From assembly GCF_001642695.1 (NCBI RefSeq), contig NZ_LWCC02000005.1:3719534-3761617 (forward strand): a stretch of DNA of 42,084 bases, read 5' to 3'. Both the position numbers and the translations under genes were made by a program. Origin of the DNA: Streptomyces chilikensis (GTDB lineage: Bacteria; Actinomycetota; Actinomycetes; Streptomycetales; Streptomycetaceae). Numbering within the stretch: position 1 is the first letter of the stretch; every line of letters starts with the position of its first letter. The notes under the pieces are model-generated. The model did no database searches, was not told where the DNA came from, and saw only the letters and a program-made list of their open reading frames with translations. Below, piece by piece: positions 18,431-26,499 of the stretch.

Positions 18431-18502
18431 TGGGGGTCCCCCCAGACTTCGTCCGGGGGCACCCCCACCTGCTCGAGCGAAGTCGAGAGCTTGGGGGAGG
18501 GT
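18431..18502. repeat. Two-hairpin intergenic repeat of Streptomyces type
   Basis: The first hairpin has arms 18431-18447 and 18451-18467 (15 of 17 paired), built on GGGGGTCCCCCC. The second has CTCGA/TCGAG arms around GCGAAG, flanked by C- and G-runs (CCCCCAC ... TTGGGGGAG). From memory, near-identical CCCCCAAGCTCTCGACTTCG elements recur in many Streptomyces intergenic regions. Only one copy is seen in this window. Confidence 0.65.
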
Positions 18503-18513
18503 GGGCGCAGGCC

Positions 18514-18529
18514 TCACGTGCGCACGTGA
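18514..18529. repeat. Perfect 16-bp palindrome
   Basis: TCACGTGCGCACGTGA reads identically on both strands. It is immediately downstream of the hairpin repeat and not near a gene start, so an operator role is doubtful. Confidence 0.7.
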
Positions 18530-18933
18530 CGGTCCGCTCCGAGGAACCTGAGTCCCCTGGGAAGGGGGCGGGTCGGGGGATGAACGGTGCTGTCCGCCCG
18601 GGCCCCGGCTTGTGCACGCCGCTGTGCGGTCCCGTGCGTACGGCACCGCATGCTTGCGCGTGGTGGGGCGGACCGCTCGCCGCGCAAGGCGCCGCCCTGC
18701 GCCCGCCCGTGCCGCCCCCTGGGCGGCCCAGTCGCCCGCAGGACGGGGCGGGGCGGGCGCGAGGCTGCTCGCCGGGGCGGCGAGGGCGGGCCCGCAGGGT
18801 GGTGGGTTGTCGGGCCGGCTGCCGCTGGCCGGGGCGATCACGTCCGCCCGCAGGACGGGGTGACCGGGGCGGGCGCGCGCGGGACGACGCGGCGGTGCGG
18901 GGGACGGTGGCGCGGGGCGGGCGTGACGCGCGG

Positions 18934-18962
18934 CGCCCCGCCGTGCGCGGCACGGCGGGGCG
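18934..18962 (-). terminator. Terminator after ctaA
   Basis: CGCCCCGCCGTGC and GCACGGCGGGGCG make a perfect 13-bp stem with a 3-base loop, 21 bases past the ctaA stop on the minus strand. Confidence 0.8.
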
Positions 18963-18983
18963 AAGAAGAGGGCGAGGCCCGTG

Positions 18984-19991
18984 TTACGCGGCGACCGGCT
19001 CCGCGGGGGAGGGGGCCGCAACCGCACCGGGGTCCGTGGAGGGACGCTCGCGCAGGGCCAGCAGGACCCGCAGCGTGTAGATCCACACCAGCGCGGAACC
19101 CAGCATGTGGAGCCCCACCAGCAGCTCGGGAAGGTCCAGGAAGTACTGGACGTACCCGATCGCGCCCTGCGCCAGCAGCACCAGGAACAGGTCCCGCGTC
19201 CGCGCCAGCGTCACCCGCGGGGAGTCGAACAGCTTCAGCCCCACCCAGAGCGCCACCGTGAGCAGCACCGTCAGCCACGCCAGCACCGCGTGCGCCCGCG
19301 TCACCGACTCCCAGTCCACCGGCATCCGCGGCACGTCGCTGGAGTCACCCGCGTGCGGACCCGCCCCGGTGACCACCGTGCCCACGGCGATCAGCAGCAC
19401 CGTGACCGCGACCAGCGTCCAGGCCAGCCGCCGCAGCGGCGGCGCCGCCAGCGGCCGCGGGGCGGCGTCGCCCTCGCCGGCCCGGTGCCACATCACCGTC
19501 GCCGCCGCGATCAGCGCGGAGGAGAGCAGGAAGTGCGCGGCCACCGTGTACGGGTTGAGGCCGACCAGCACCACGATGCCGCCGAGCACCGCGTTGCCCA
19601 TCACGATCCAGAACTGCAGCCAGCCGATCCGCGTCAGCTGCCGGCGGAACGGCTTGGTGGAACGGGCCGCGACGATCGCCCAGCCCACCGCCGCGCACAG
19701 CACGTACGTCAGCAGCCGGTTGCCGAACTCGATGACGCCGTGCCAGCCCATCTCGCGCGTGGTGGCGAGGGAGTCCGCCGTGCACTTGGGCCAGGTCGGG
19801 CAGCCCAGACCGGACCCGGTCAGGCGGACGGCGCCGCCGGTGACCACGATGACCACCGACATGACCAGCGCGACGAGCGCCGCACGGCGGACCGTCCGGG
19901 GATCGGGGGTCCAGCGGTCGGCGATGTGGGCGAGGGGATTGCGGACCGCCGCTGCGGCTCCGCCACGGATCTCGTTCGACACGCGCACCAT
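18984..19991 (-). CDS. ctaA: Heme A synthase
   Basis: 335 residues from ATG 19991. Membrane oxygenase-like enzyme converting heme O (made by CtaB) to heme A. Eight hydrophobic helices are visible. TGGAVRLTGSGLGCPTWPKC carries the conserved extracellular cysteine pair, GWHGVIEFGNRLLT and LNPYTVAAHFLLS carry heme-ligand histidines, and RAHAVLAWL and GLHMLGSALVW give the C-terminal pair. A GTG seven codons upstream (20012) is an alternative; neither has a clear ribosome site. The ABC exporter genes lie 55 bases upstream on the same strand. Variable basic N-terminus and a Pro/Ala C-tail. Confidence 0.94.
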   Translation of the reverse strand: MVRVSNEIRGGAAAAVRNPLAHIADRWTPDPRTVRRAALVALVMSVVIVVTGGAVRLTGSGLGCPTWPKCTADSLATTREMGWHGVIEFGNRLLTYVLCAAVGWAIVAARSTKPFRRQLTRIGWLQFWIVMGNAVLGGIVVLVGLNPYTVAAHFLLSSALIAAATVMWHRAGEGDAAPRPLAAPPLRRLAWTLVAVTVLLIAVGTVVTGAGPHAGDSSDVPRMPVDWESVTRAHAVLAWLTVLLTVALWVGLKLFDSPRVTLARTRDLFLVLLAQGAIGYVQYFLDLPELLVGLHMLGSALVWIYTLRVLLALRERPSTDPGAVAAPSPAEPVAA

Positions 19992-20046
19992 CGTAGGCCC
20001 GGGCTTGTGCACGGTTTCACGAGGGGTCGCCGTGCGGCCTGTGACG

Positions 20047-20817
20047 TTACTCCCAGCGGAAGAAGCGGCCCGCCGCGGCGAGCCCCGCGGCCGCCCACGC
20101 GGCCAGGATCCCCAGGTCGCCCCACGGCACGCCCGCGCCGTGCTGGAGCACGTCCCGCAGCCCGCCGGAGAGCGCCGAGATCGGCAGCAGACCCAGCACC
20201 GACTGCGCGGCCTCGGGGAACTTGTCGAGCGGCACGACCACGCCGCCGCCCACCAGCAGCAGCAGGAAGACCAGGTTGGCCGCGGCCAGCGTGGCCTCCG
20301 CCTTCAGCGTGCCCGCCATCAGCAGGCCGAGGCCGGAGAACGCGGCCGTGCCGAGGAGCAGCAGCAGGAGCACCACCAGTGGGTTGCCCCGCGGGGACCA
20401 GCCCAGCGCGAGGGCGATCGCGGTGAGCAGCGCGATCTGCAGGACCTCGGTGACCAGCACCGAGAGCGTCTTGGCGGTCATCAGCCCCCAGCGCGGCAGC
20501 GGCGAGGCGGCCAGCCGCTTGAGCACGCCGTAGCGGCGCTCGAAGCCGGTGGCGATGGCCTGGCCGGTGAAGGCCGTGGACATCACCGCCAGCGCCAGTA
20601 CGCCGGGCGCGAGGAAGTCGACGGCCCTGCCCTCGCCGGTGTCGACGATGTCCACGGAACTGAAGAGCACCAGCAGCAGCGTCGGGATGACCACGGTGAG
20701 CAGCAGCTGCTCGCCGTTGCGCAGCAGCATCCGCGTCTCCAGCGCGGCCTGCGCGGCGATCATGCGGCCCAGCGGCGCGGCGCCGGGCCTCGGGGAGTAG
20801 GTCCCGGTGGCGGTCAT
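20047..20817 (-). CDS. ABC-2 type exporter permease
   Basis: 256 residues with about six hydrophobic helices. A cytoplasmic start (MIAAQAALETRMLLRNGEQL) leads to TM1 LLLTVVIPTLLLVLF, then AFTGQAIATGFERRYGVLKRLAASPLPRWGLMTAK, a typical ABC-2/DrrB-like coupling region, and the later LISALSGGLRDVL-type segment. It would form the membrane channel for the ATPase encoded just upstream (ATGA overlap at 20817-20814). The substrate cannot be read from sequence. A related arrangement of ABC genes between ctaA and sufR is known in mycobacteria, which suggests a conserved link with heme or Fe-S physiology; this is inference. Confidence 0.88.
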   Translation of the reverse strand: MTATGTYSPRPGAAPLGRMIAAQAALETRMLLRNGEQLLLTVVIPTLLLVLFSSVDIVDTGEGRAVDFLAPGVLALAVMSTAFTGQAIATGFERRYGVLKRLAASPLPRWGLMTAKTLSVLVTEVLQIALLTAIALALGWSPRGNPLVVLLLLLLGTAAFSGLGLLMAGTLKAEATLAAANLVFLLLLVGGGVVVPLDKFPEAAQSVLGLLPISALSGGLRDVLQHGAGVPWGDLGILAAWAAAGLAAAGRFFRWE

Positions 20818-21746
20818 GCGCGCAGCTCCTTGCCGGTGAGCTCGAGGAAGACGTCCTCCAGCGTGTGCCGTTCCACGGCGATGCGGTCGGGCATCACGCC
20901 GTGCTGGGCGCACCAGGAGGTCACGGTGGCCAGCAGCTGGGGGCCGACGTCCCCGGTGATCCGGTAGGAGCCGGGGACGGTCTCGGCGGCGGTGGAACCG
21001 GAGGGCAGCGCCTTGAGGAGCGAGGCCACGTCCAGGCCGGGGCGGCCGGAGAACCGCAGGGTGTTCTCGGCGCCGCCGCGGCACAGCTGCTCGGGGGAGC
21101 CCTGGGCGATCACCGTGCCGCCGTCGACGATGGCGACGTCGTCGGCGAGCTGCTCGGCCTCGTCCATGTGGTGGGTGGTGAGGATGACCGACACGCCGTC
21201 CTCGCGCAGGTCGCGCACCAGGTCCCAGGTGGCCCGGCGGGCCTGCGGGTCGAGGCCGGCGGTGGGCTCGTCGAGGAAGACCAGCTCGGGGCGGCCGACG
21301 ACCGCCATGGCGAGCGCGAGCCGCTGCTGCTGGCCGCCGGAGAGCCGCCGGTAGGAGGTGCGCCCGCACGAGCCGAGGCCGAGCCGCTCGATCAGCGCGT
21401 CGACGTCCAGCGGGTGGGCGTGCAGCTTGGCGACGTGACGGAGCATCTCCTCGGCGCGGGCGCCGGAGTAGACGCCGCCGGACTGGAGCATCACGCCGAT
21501 CCGCGGGCGCAGTGCCGCCGCCTCGCGGACGGGGTCGAGGCCGAGGACGCGGACCGTGCCCGCGTCGGGGCGGCGGTAGCCCTCACAGGTCTCGACGGTG
21601 GTGGTCTTGCCCGCGCCGTTGGGGCCCAGCACGGCGGTGATGCCCGCCCGGGCCACCAGGTCGAGGCCGTTCACCGCGGTCTTCGGCCCGTACCGTTTCA
21701 CCAGGGCCCGGACCTGGACGACCGGGGCCGCGGGTTTGCTCTGCAT
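20814..21746 (-). CDS. ABC exporter ATP-binding protein
   Basis: 310 residues of the DrrA/CcmA-like class. Walker A is GPNGAGKTTT (36-45), the signature is LSGGQQQRLALAMA and Walker B is LVFLDEPTAGLDPQARR, followed by the switch TTHHMDEAEQLADD. The C-terminal about 90 residues form the accessory domain seen in drug-resistance ABC proteins (EDVFLELTGKELR end). ATG at 21746. A TAGACT -10 ends eight bases upstream and no ribosome site is present, so the transcript may be leaderless. It is coupled to the permease gene by ATGA. Confidence 0.95.
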   Translation of the reverse strand: MQSKPAAPVVQVRALVKRYGPKTAVNGLDLVARAGITAVLGPNGAGKTTTVETCEGYRRPDAGTVRVLGLDPVREAAALRPRIGVMLQSGGVYSGARAEEMLRHVAKLHAHPLDVDALIERLGLGSCGRTSYRRLSGGQQQRLALAMAVVGRPELVFLDEPTAGLDPQARRATWDLVRDLREDGVSVILTTHHMDEAEQLADDVAIVDGGTVIAQGSPEQLCRGGAENTLRFSGRPGLDVASLLKALPSGSTAAETVPGSYRITGDVGPQLLATVTSWCAQHGVMPDRIAVERHTLEDVFLELTGKELRA

Positions 21747-21754
21747 GGGACACG

Positions 21755-21760
21755 AGTCTA
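21755..21760 (-). promoter_or_regulatory. -10 of the ABC exporter, overlapping the upstream stop codon
   Basis: TAGACT on the minus strand; its TAG is also the stop codon of the acetyltransferase gene. The A of the ATPase start codon is nine positions downstream, predicting a leaderless or near-leaderless mRNA. No -35 is evident. Confidence 0.45.
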
Positions 21761-22600
21761 GGTTCGCGCGGCGCCCGCCCGTTCCCCGGGTGGCACCTCG
21801 GCGGCCGCCGGACGCGGGCGGTGCTCCGGCAGCCAGCCCTCCGCGAAGGCGACCGCCTCGGCCAGCGGGAAGAGCCGGGCCTCCGCCGCTCCGGCCCGGC
21901 CGCGCAGCACCAGGCCGGGGCGTTCGCGCGCGAACGCCTCGCCGAGCCGGCCGAAGTCGTCGGAGTCGAGCACCACGTCGGTCACCAGCTCCCACCCGTG
22001 CGGGCCGGGCCGCCCCTGCTCCGCCACGGGCGCGGGCACCCGGTACTCGGCGAGGTGGAACGCGGTGCAGGAGTCGTAGCCGGCGCCCAGCAGCAGGACG
22101 CGGGCGCCGAGCTCCTCGAGCCGGGCGAGCGGGCTGCGCTCGCCGAGGGAGCAGTCCGGCGCGTGACCGCCGGTGATCTCCGCGGCCCGCGGGCCGACGG
22201 CCGCGAAGGAGGTCTGCGGGTGCGCGCTGCGCAGCGCGCCGGGCCAGGTGCGCACGGTCTCCGGGACGATCCCCACGCCGGAGGCCGGCGTGGTCGACGG
22301 GTCGTAGGCGGGCATGGTGGCGCGGATGGCCTCCCACCACGCGCGGGGCACCGGGGGGTTCTCCCAGTGGGCGGGGTCGGAGAGCCCGTTCGACTGCGCG
22401 GGCACCACCAGGGTCCCCTCGGGTCCCAGGGCGTCGAGGAGCGCGTGCACCACCGCGACCGCGCCGCCGTTCACCCATCCGAGCGAGCTGAGCGAGGAGT
22501 GGACCAGGAGGACCTCGCCAGGCCGCACGCCCAGGGCCCGCAGATCGGCGGCGAGCGAGGGGCGGGTCACCAGAGGGCCGGAAGGCGGTGTCGCGGGCAT
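21758..22600 (-). CDS. AAC(3)-family N-acetyltransferase
   Basis: 280 residues. Family members acetylate amino groups of aminoglycosides or other amines with acetyl-CoA; many chromosomal copies are not resistance genes. Motifs are [28 protein letters not shown] (30-57), [20 protein letters not shown], and [32 protein letters not shown], containing the usual catalytic His/Asp/Glu neighbourhood. ATG at 22600 without a good ribosome site. The stop TAG is part of the next gene's -10. It is divergent from sufR; an iron box lies 68-86 bases upstream, so iron control of this gene is possible. The natural substrate is unknown. Confidence 0.88.
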   Translation of the reverse strand: MPATPPSGPLVTRPSLAADLRALGVRPGEVLLVHSSLSSLGWVNGGAVAVVHALLDALGPEGTLVVPAQSNGLSDPAHWENPPVPRAWWEAIRATMPAYDPSTTPASGVGIVPETVRTWPGALRSAHPQTSFAAVGPRAAEITGGHAPDCSLGERSPLARLEELGARVLLLGAGYDSCTAFHLAEYRVPAPVAEQGRPGPHGWELVTDVVLDSDDFGRLGEAFARERPGLVLRGRAGAAEARLFPLAEAVAFAEGWLPEHRPRPAAAEVPPGERAGAART

Positions 22601-22667
22601 GGCGGGAAGGGTGACCGAGGCGGTCCCGTCCGCGCAAGCCGTTTACCGGCGAGCACCTTTCCGCAGG

Positions 22668-22686
22668 TCAGGTTAGGTGTACCTAA
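22668..22686. promoter_or_regulatory. Iron box (DmdR/IdeR type) between the acetyltransferase and sufR
   Basis: TCAGGTTAGGTGTACCTAA agrees at 15 of 19 positions with the DtxR/IdeR/DmdR box TTAGGTTAGGCTCACCTAA as I recall it, with inverted TTAGGT/ACCTAA arms. It is the most AT-rich spot in the divergent region, about 75 bases from either start. It might repress the acetyltransferase promoter or act on suf. Confidence 0.65.
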
Positions 22687-22722
22687 GTGATGAAAGGCAC
22701 CGTCGGCCCCGATGGGCGCGGG

Positions 22723-22752
22723 TTGTCCGTGCGCCGGTAATTACGCAACAAT
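22723..22752 (+). promoter_or_regulatory. Candidate sufR promoter
   Basis: TTGTCC (22723-22728), 18-base spacer, AACAAT (22747-22752). The -10 is imperfect but lies seven bases from the GTG start at 22759, and there is no ribosome site, so a leaderless mRNA is predicted. Confidence 0.4.
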
Positions 22753-22759
22753 GGCGTTG
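22746..22759. promoter_or_regulatory. SufR operator CAAC-N6-GTTG
   Basis: CAACAATGGCGTTG exactly matches the CAAC-N6-GTTG arrangement known for SufR repressors. It overlaps the predicted -10 and the first base of the sufR start codon, ideal for autorepression of the whole operon by cluster-loaded SufR. Confidence 0.7.
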
Positions 22760-23499
22760 TGAAAAACGTCGGCCAGGAAGAAACCGCGACCGGGGAGCGT
22801 TCCACACGCAACCGGGTCGCGCGCTCGATCCTGGACCACGGCCCGTCGACCGTCGCCGAACTCGCGGGGCGGCTGAGGCTGACCCAGGCGGCGGTGCGCC
22901 GGCACCTCGACGCCCTGGCCGCCGACGACGTGGTCGAGGCCCGGGAGCGCCGGGTGTACGGCGCCCGCACGCGCGGGCGGCCCGCGAAGGTGTTCGTGCT
23001 GACCGACGGGGGCCGGGACGCCTTCGACCAGTCGTACGACCAGCTGGCCAAGGACGCGCTGCGCTGGATCGCGGAGCAGGAGGGCGGTGAGCGGGCGGTG
23101 GCCGCGTTCGCCCGTGCCCGGCTGGCCGCCCAGACGGACGCGTACCGCAAGGTGCTGGAGGCCGTCCCGCCGGAGCGCAGGGCCGAGGCACTGGCCAGGG
23201 CGCTGTCCGCGGACGGGTACGCTGCCAGTGCGCGCAGCGCTCCCTCCCCGCAGCTCGGCGAGCAGCTCTGCCAGCACCACTGCCCGGTCGCCCACGTGGC
23301 TGAGGAGTTCCCGCAGCTGTGCGAGGCGGAGACGGAGATCTTCTCCGAGCTGCTGGGTACCCACGTCCAGCGGCTGGCGACGATCGCGCACGGTGACGGC
23401 GTCTGCACGACGTTCATCCCCAAGATTTCCAAGAGCGACGATCACGCAACCAGTGATCATTCATCATCTACGAGCACGGCCGGGAGGAACCCCGCATGA
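22759..23499 (+). CDS. sufR: SufR, Fe-S-sensing repressor of the suf operon
   Basis: 246 residues. Winged-helix repressor that binds a cluster and controls suf expression. The helix-turn-helix is [33 protein letters not shown] (21-53), with the wing near [16 protein letters not shown] (68-83). Cysteines C171, C175, C188 and C216 (spacing 3, 12 and 27) match the cluster ligands of actinobacterial SufR. The GTG abuts its own operator. The stop overlaps the sufB ATG (ATGA, 23496-23499), with GGGAGGAAC just upstream. The last about 25 residues are low-complexity Ser/Asp/His and use rare, AT-rich codons. Confidence 0.94.
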   Translation: MKNVGQEETATGERSTRNRVARSILDHGPSTVAELAGRLRLTQAAVRRHLDALAADDVVEARERRVYGARTRGRPAKVFVLTDGGRDAFDQSYDQLAKDALRWIAEQEGGERAVAAFARARLAAQTDAYRKVLEAVPPERRAEALARALSADGYAASARSAPSPQLGEQLCQHHCPVAHVAEEFPQLCEAETEIFSELLGTHVQRLATIAHGDGVCTTFIPKISKSDDHATSDHSSSTSTAGRNPA

Positions 23500-24917
23500 C
23501 TCTCCCCACGGAGACTGCCCACCCCGAACTCGAGGGTCTGGGTAAGTACGAGTACGGCTGGGCGGACCCCGACGCGGCCGGCGCCTCCGCCAAGCGCGGC
23601 CTGAGCGAGGACGTCGTCCGGGACATCTCGGCGAAGAAGTCCGAGCCGGAGTGGATGACCAAGCTCCGCCTCAAGGGCCTGGGCCTCTTCGAGAAGAAGC
23701 CCATGCCGAACTGGGGCTCGGACCTGTCGGGGATCGACTTCGACAACATCAAGTACTTCGTGCGGTCCACCGAGAAGCAGGCGACCTCCTGGGAGGAACT
23801 GCCCGAGGACATCAAGAACACCTACGACCGGCTGGGCATCCCGGAGGCCGAGAAGCAGCGCCTCGTCGCCGGTGTCGCCGCCCAGTACGAGTCGGAGGTC
23901 GTCTACCACCAGATCCGTGAGGACCTGGAGGAGCAGGGCGTCATCTTCCTGGACACCGACACGGCCCTCAAGGAGCACCCGGAGCTCTTCAAGGAGTACT
24001 TCGGCACCGTCATCCCGGCCGGCGACAACAAGTTCGCCGCGCTGAACACGGCCGTGTGGTCCGGCGGTTCCTTCATCTACGTGCCGAAGGGCGTGCACGT
24101 GGAGATCCCGCTCCAGGCCTACTTCCGCATCAACACGGAGAACATGGGCCAGTTCGAGCGGACCCTGATCATCGTCGACGAGGGCGCCTACGTGCACTAC
24201 GTCGAGGGCTGCACGGCGCCGATCTACCAGTCGGACTCGCTGCACTCCGCGGTCGTCGAGATCATCGTCAAGAAGAACGCCCGCTGCCGCTACACGACCA
24301 TCCAGAACTGGTCGAACAACGTCTACAACCTGGTCACCAAGCGCGCCGTGGCGTACGAGGGCGCGACCATGGAGTGGATCGACGGCAACATCGGCTCCAA
24401 GGTGACGATGAAGTACCCGGCCGTCTACCTGATGGGCGAGCACGCCAAGGGCGAGACCCTGTCCATCGCCTTCGCGGGCGAGGGCCAGCACCAGGACGCC
24501 GGCGCGAAGATGGTCCACATGGCGCCGAACACGTCGTCCAACATCGTCTCCAAGTCGGTGGCGCGCGGCGGCGGCCGCACCTCCTACCGCGGCCTGATCG
24601 AGATCGGCGAGGGCGCCCCCGGCTCCAAGTCGAACGTCCTCTGCGACGCGCTGCTGGTCGACACCATCTCCCGCTCCGACACGTACCCCTACGTGGACGT
24701 GCGCGAGGACGACGTCTCCATGGGCCACGAGGCGACCGTCTCCAAGGTCTCCGAGGACCAGCTCTTCTACCTGATGAGCCGCGGTCTCTCCGAGTTCGAG
24801 GCGATGGCGATGATCGTGCGCGGCTTCGTCGAGCCGATCGCCAAGGAGCTCCCCATGGAGTACGCGCTCGAGCTCAACCGGCTGATCGAGCTCCAGATGG
24901 AGGGCGCGGTCGGCTGA
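23496..24917 (+). CDS. sufB: Fe-S cluster assembly scaffold SufB
   Basis: 473 residues. SufB with SufC and SufD forms the SufBC2D scaffold on which Fe-S clusters are built in the cytoplasm. The N-terminus [27 protein letters not shown], the beta-helix core ([26 protein letters not shown]) and the C-terminal [11 protein letters not shown] with C383, equivalent to the essential scaffold cysteine, are intact. Ending [25 protein letters not shown] is shared with SufD and contacts SufC. No inactivating changes seen. Coupled to sufR. Confidence 0.98.
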   Translation: MTLPTETAHPELEGLGKYEYGWADPDAAGASAKRGLSEDVVRDISAKKSEPEWMTKLRLKGLGLFEKKPMPNWGSDLSGIDFDNIKYFVRSTEKQATSWEELPEDIKNTYDRLGIPEAEKQRLVAGVAAQYESEVVYHQIREDLEEQGVIFLDTDTALKEHPELFKEYFGTVIPAGDNKFAALNTAVWSGGSFIYVPKGVHVEIPLQAYFRINTENMGQFERTLIIVDEGAYVHYVEGCTAPIYQSDSLHSAVVEIIVKKNARCRYTTIQNWSNNVYNLVTKRAVAYEGATMEWIDGNIGSKVTMKYPAVYLMGEHAKGETLSIAFAGEGQHQDAGAKMVHMAPNTSSNIVSKSVARGGGRTSYRGLIEIGEGAPGSKSNVLCDALLVDTISRSDTYPYVDVREDDVSMGHEATVSKVSEDQLFYLMSRGLSEFEAMAMIVRGFVEPIAKELPMEYALELNRLIELQMEGAVG

Positions 24918-24966
24918 CGCCGGCCCCCGCCCCACCCGTCAAGTCCCTGAAGCAACGAAAGCGAGC

Positions 24967-26163
24967 ATGACGACAGCCATGGCTGACGCTCAGAATGCCC
25001 CGGTGGGCTCCACCACCGCCGGATCGATCGCGGTGGCCGCAGAGTCGACCGTCGCCACGCGCATGAGCGCGCCGCCCTCCTTCGACGTGGCGGACTTCCC
25101 GGTCCCGCACGGCCGCGAGGAGGAGTGGCGGTTCACCCCGCTGGCGCGCCTGCGCGGCCTGCACGACGGCACCGCGACCGCCGCCGGTGACGGCGTGAAG
25201 GTCACCGTCGACGCCCCCGAGGGCGTCACGGTCGAGTCCGTCGGCCGCGAGGACGCCCGCCTCGGCCGGGCCGGCAAGCCGGTCGACCGGGTCGCCGCCC
25301 AGGCGTACTCGGCGTTCGAGCAGGCCACCGTGGTGACCGTGCCCAAGGAGACCGTGCTCACCGAGCCGGTCCGGGTCCAGGTCGCCGGCCAGGGCGGCAC
25401 CTGCTTCGCCCACACCGTGGTGGAGCTGGGCGCGTTCGCCGAGGCCGTCGTGGTGATGGACCACAGCGGCGACGCCGTCTACGCGGGCAACGTCGAGTAC
25501 GTGCTCGGCGACGGCGCCAAGCTGACCGTCGTGTCCGTGCAGGACTGGGACGAGAAGGCGGTGCACGCCGGCCAGCACAACGCGCTGGTCGGCCGCGACG
25601 CCACCTTCAAGTCCGTCGTCGTCACCTTCGGCGGCGACGTGGTCCGCCTGCACCCGCGGGTCGAGTACGCCGCCCCCGGCGGCGAGGCCGAGCTGTTCGG
25701 CCTGTACTTCACCGACCAGGGGCAGCACCAGGAGCACCGCCTCTTCGTCGACCACAACATCCCGCACTGCAAGTCCAACGTGGTCTACAAGGGCGCCCTC
25801 CAGGGCGAGCAGGCCCACGCGGTGTGGATCGGCGACGTGCTCATCGAGGCCGCCGCCGAGGGCACCGACACCTACGAGATGAACCGCAACCTGGTGCTGA
25901 CCGACGGCGCCCGTGTCGACTCCGTGCCGAACCTCGAGATCGAGACCGGTGAGATCGTCGGCGCCGGCCACGCCAGCGCCACCGGCCGCTTCGACGACGA
26001 GCAGCTCTTCTACCTGATGGCCCGCGGCATCCCGGAGTACGAGGCCCGCCGCCTGGTGGTCCGCGGCTTCTTCGCCGAGCTGGTCCAGCAGATCGGCGTC
26101 GCGGACATCGAGGAGCGCCTCCTCGCGAAGATCGACGAGGAGCTGGAGGCCGCGGTCGCATGA
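24967..26163 (+). CDS. sufD: Fe-S cluster assembly protein SufD
   Basis: 398 residues. SufB paralogue and partner in SufBC2D. N-terminal FPVPHGREEEWRFTPLARL, the beta-helix with HNIPHCKSNVVYKGAL, and the conserved H335 in GAGHASATG (equivalent to the SufD histidine required for cluster assembly), then EDQL-like DDEQLFYLMARGIPEYEARRLVVRGFF. Two starts are possible: ATG 24967 or ATG 24979 (MADAQN); the ribosome site is weak for both. The stop overlaps the ferredoxin ATG (26160-26163). Confidence 0.97.
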   Translation: MTTAMADAQNAPVGSTTAGSIAVAAESTVATRMSAPPSFDVADFPVPHGREEEWRFTPLARLRGLHDGTATAAGDGVKVTVDAPEGVTVESVGREDARLGRAGKPVDRVAAQAYSAFEQATVVTVPKETVLTEPVRVQVAGQGGTCFAHTVVELGAFAEAVVVMDHSGDAVYAGNVEYVLGDGAKLTVVSVQDWDEKAVHAGQHNALVGRDATFKSVVVTFGGDVVRLHPRVEYAAPGGEAELFGLYFTDQGQHQEHRLFVDHNIPHCKSNVVYKGALQGEQAHAVWIGDVLIEAAAEGTDTYEMNRNLVLTDGARVDSVPNLEIETGEIVGAGHASATGRFDDEQLFYLMARGIPEYEARRLVVRGFFAELVQQIGVADIEERLLAKIDEELEAAVA

Positions 26164-26492
26164 CGACCTTCGTACGCGCCTGCGCACTGAGCGAGCTGGA
26201 GGAGGACACCCCCAAGAGGGTGGAACTCGACGGCACGCCGGTCGCCGTCGTGCGCACCGAGGGCGAGGTGTTCGCGATCAACGACATCTGCTCGCACGCG
26301 AACGTCTCGCTCTCCGAGGGCGAGGTGGAGGACTGCCAGATCGAGTGCTGGCTGCACGGCTCCGCGTTCGACCTCCGCACCGGCAAGCCGTCCGGCCTTC
26401 CCGCGACGCGACCCGTCCCCGTATATCCCGTCAAAATCGAAGGAGACGGCGCAGACGCAACTGTGCTCGTCTCCCTCACCCAGGAGTCCTGA
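26160..26492 (+). CDS. Rieske-type [2Fe-2S] ferredoxin in suf operon
   Basis: 110 residues, a soluble NirD/Rieske-like ferredoxin. The cluster ligands are C44-x-H46 (ICSHANVSL) and C63-x2-H66 (ECWLHGSAF); the rest is the usual small beta-sandwich ending KPSGLPATRPVPVYPVK. Its place between sufD and sufC is typical of actinobacteria; it may supply electrons or hold an assembled cluster, which is inference. ATGA overlap with sufD; sufC starts eight bases after the stop. Confidence 0.93.
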   Translation: MTTFVRACALSELEEDTPKRVELDGTPVAVVRTEGEVFAINDICSHANVSLSEGEVEDCQIECWLHGSAFDLRTGKPSGLPATRPVPVYPVKIEGDGADATVLVSLTQES

Positions 26493-26499
26493 GGCACCC

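Larger units (their letters stand above)
18240..18983. other. Gene-free 744-base stretch with repeats
   Basis: Between a plus-strand gene and ctaA (minus). It holds two terminators at its ends, a two-hairpin repeat element, a 16-bp palindrome and two copies of CGCCCGCAGGACGGGG (18733-18748, 18845-18860). Open frames here lack the third-position GC pattern and have low-complexity Arg/Gly/Ala/Pro translations; I call no gene. Confidence 0.6.

Noticed and set aside
18430-19261. Open frames over the gene-free region before ctaA
   Set aside because: They run through hairpins and repeats, overlap ctaA and have low-complexity Arg/Ala/Pro translations.
22690-22740. 16-codon ORF (ATG to TAA) between the iron box and sufR
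   Set aside because: No ribosome site or exact -10 spacing; short enough to arise by chance.
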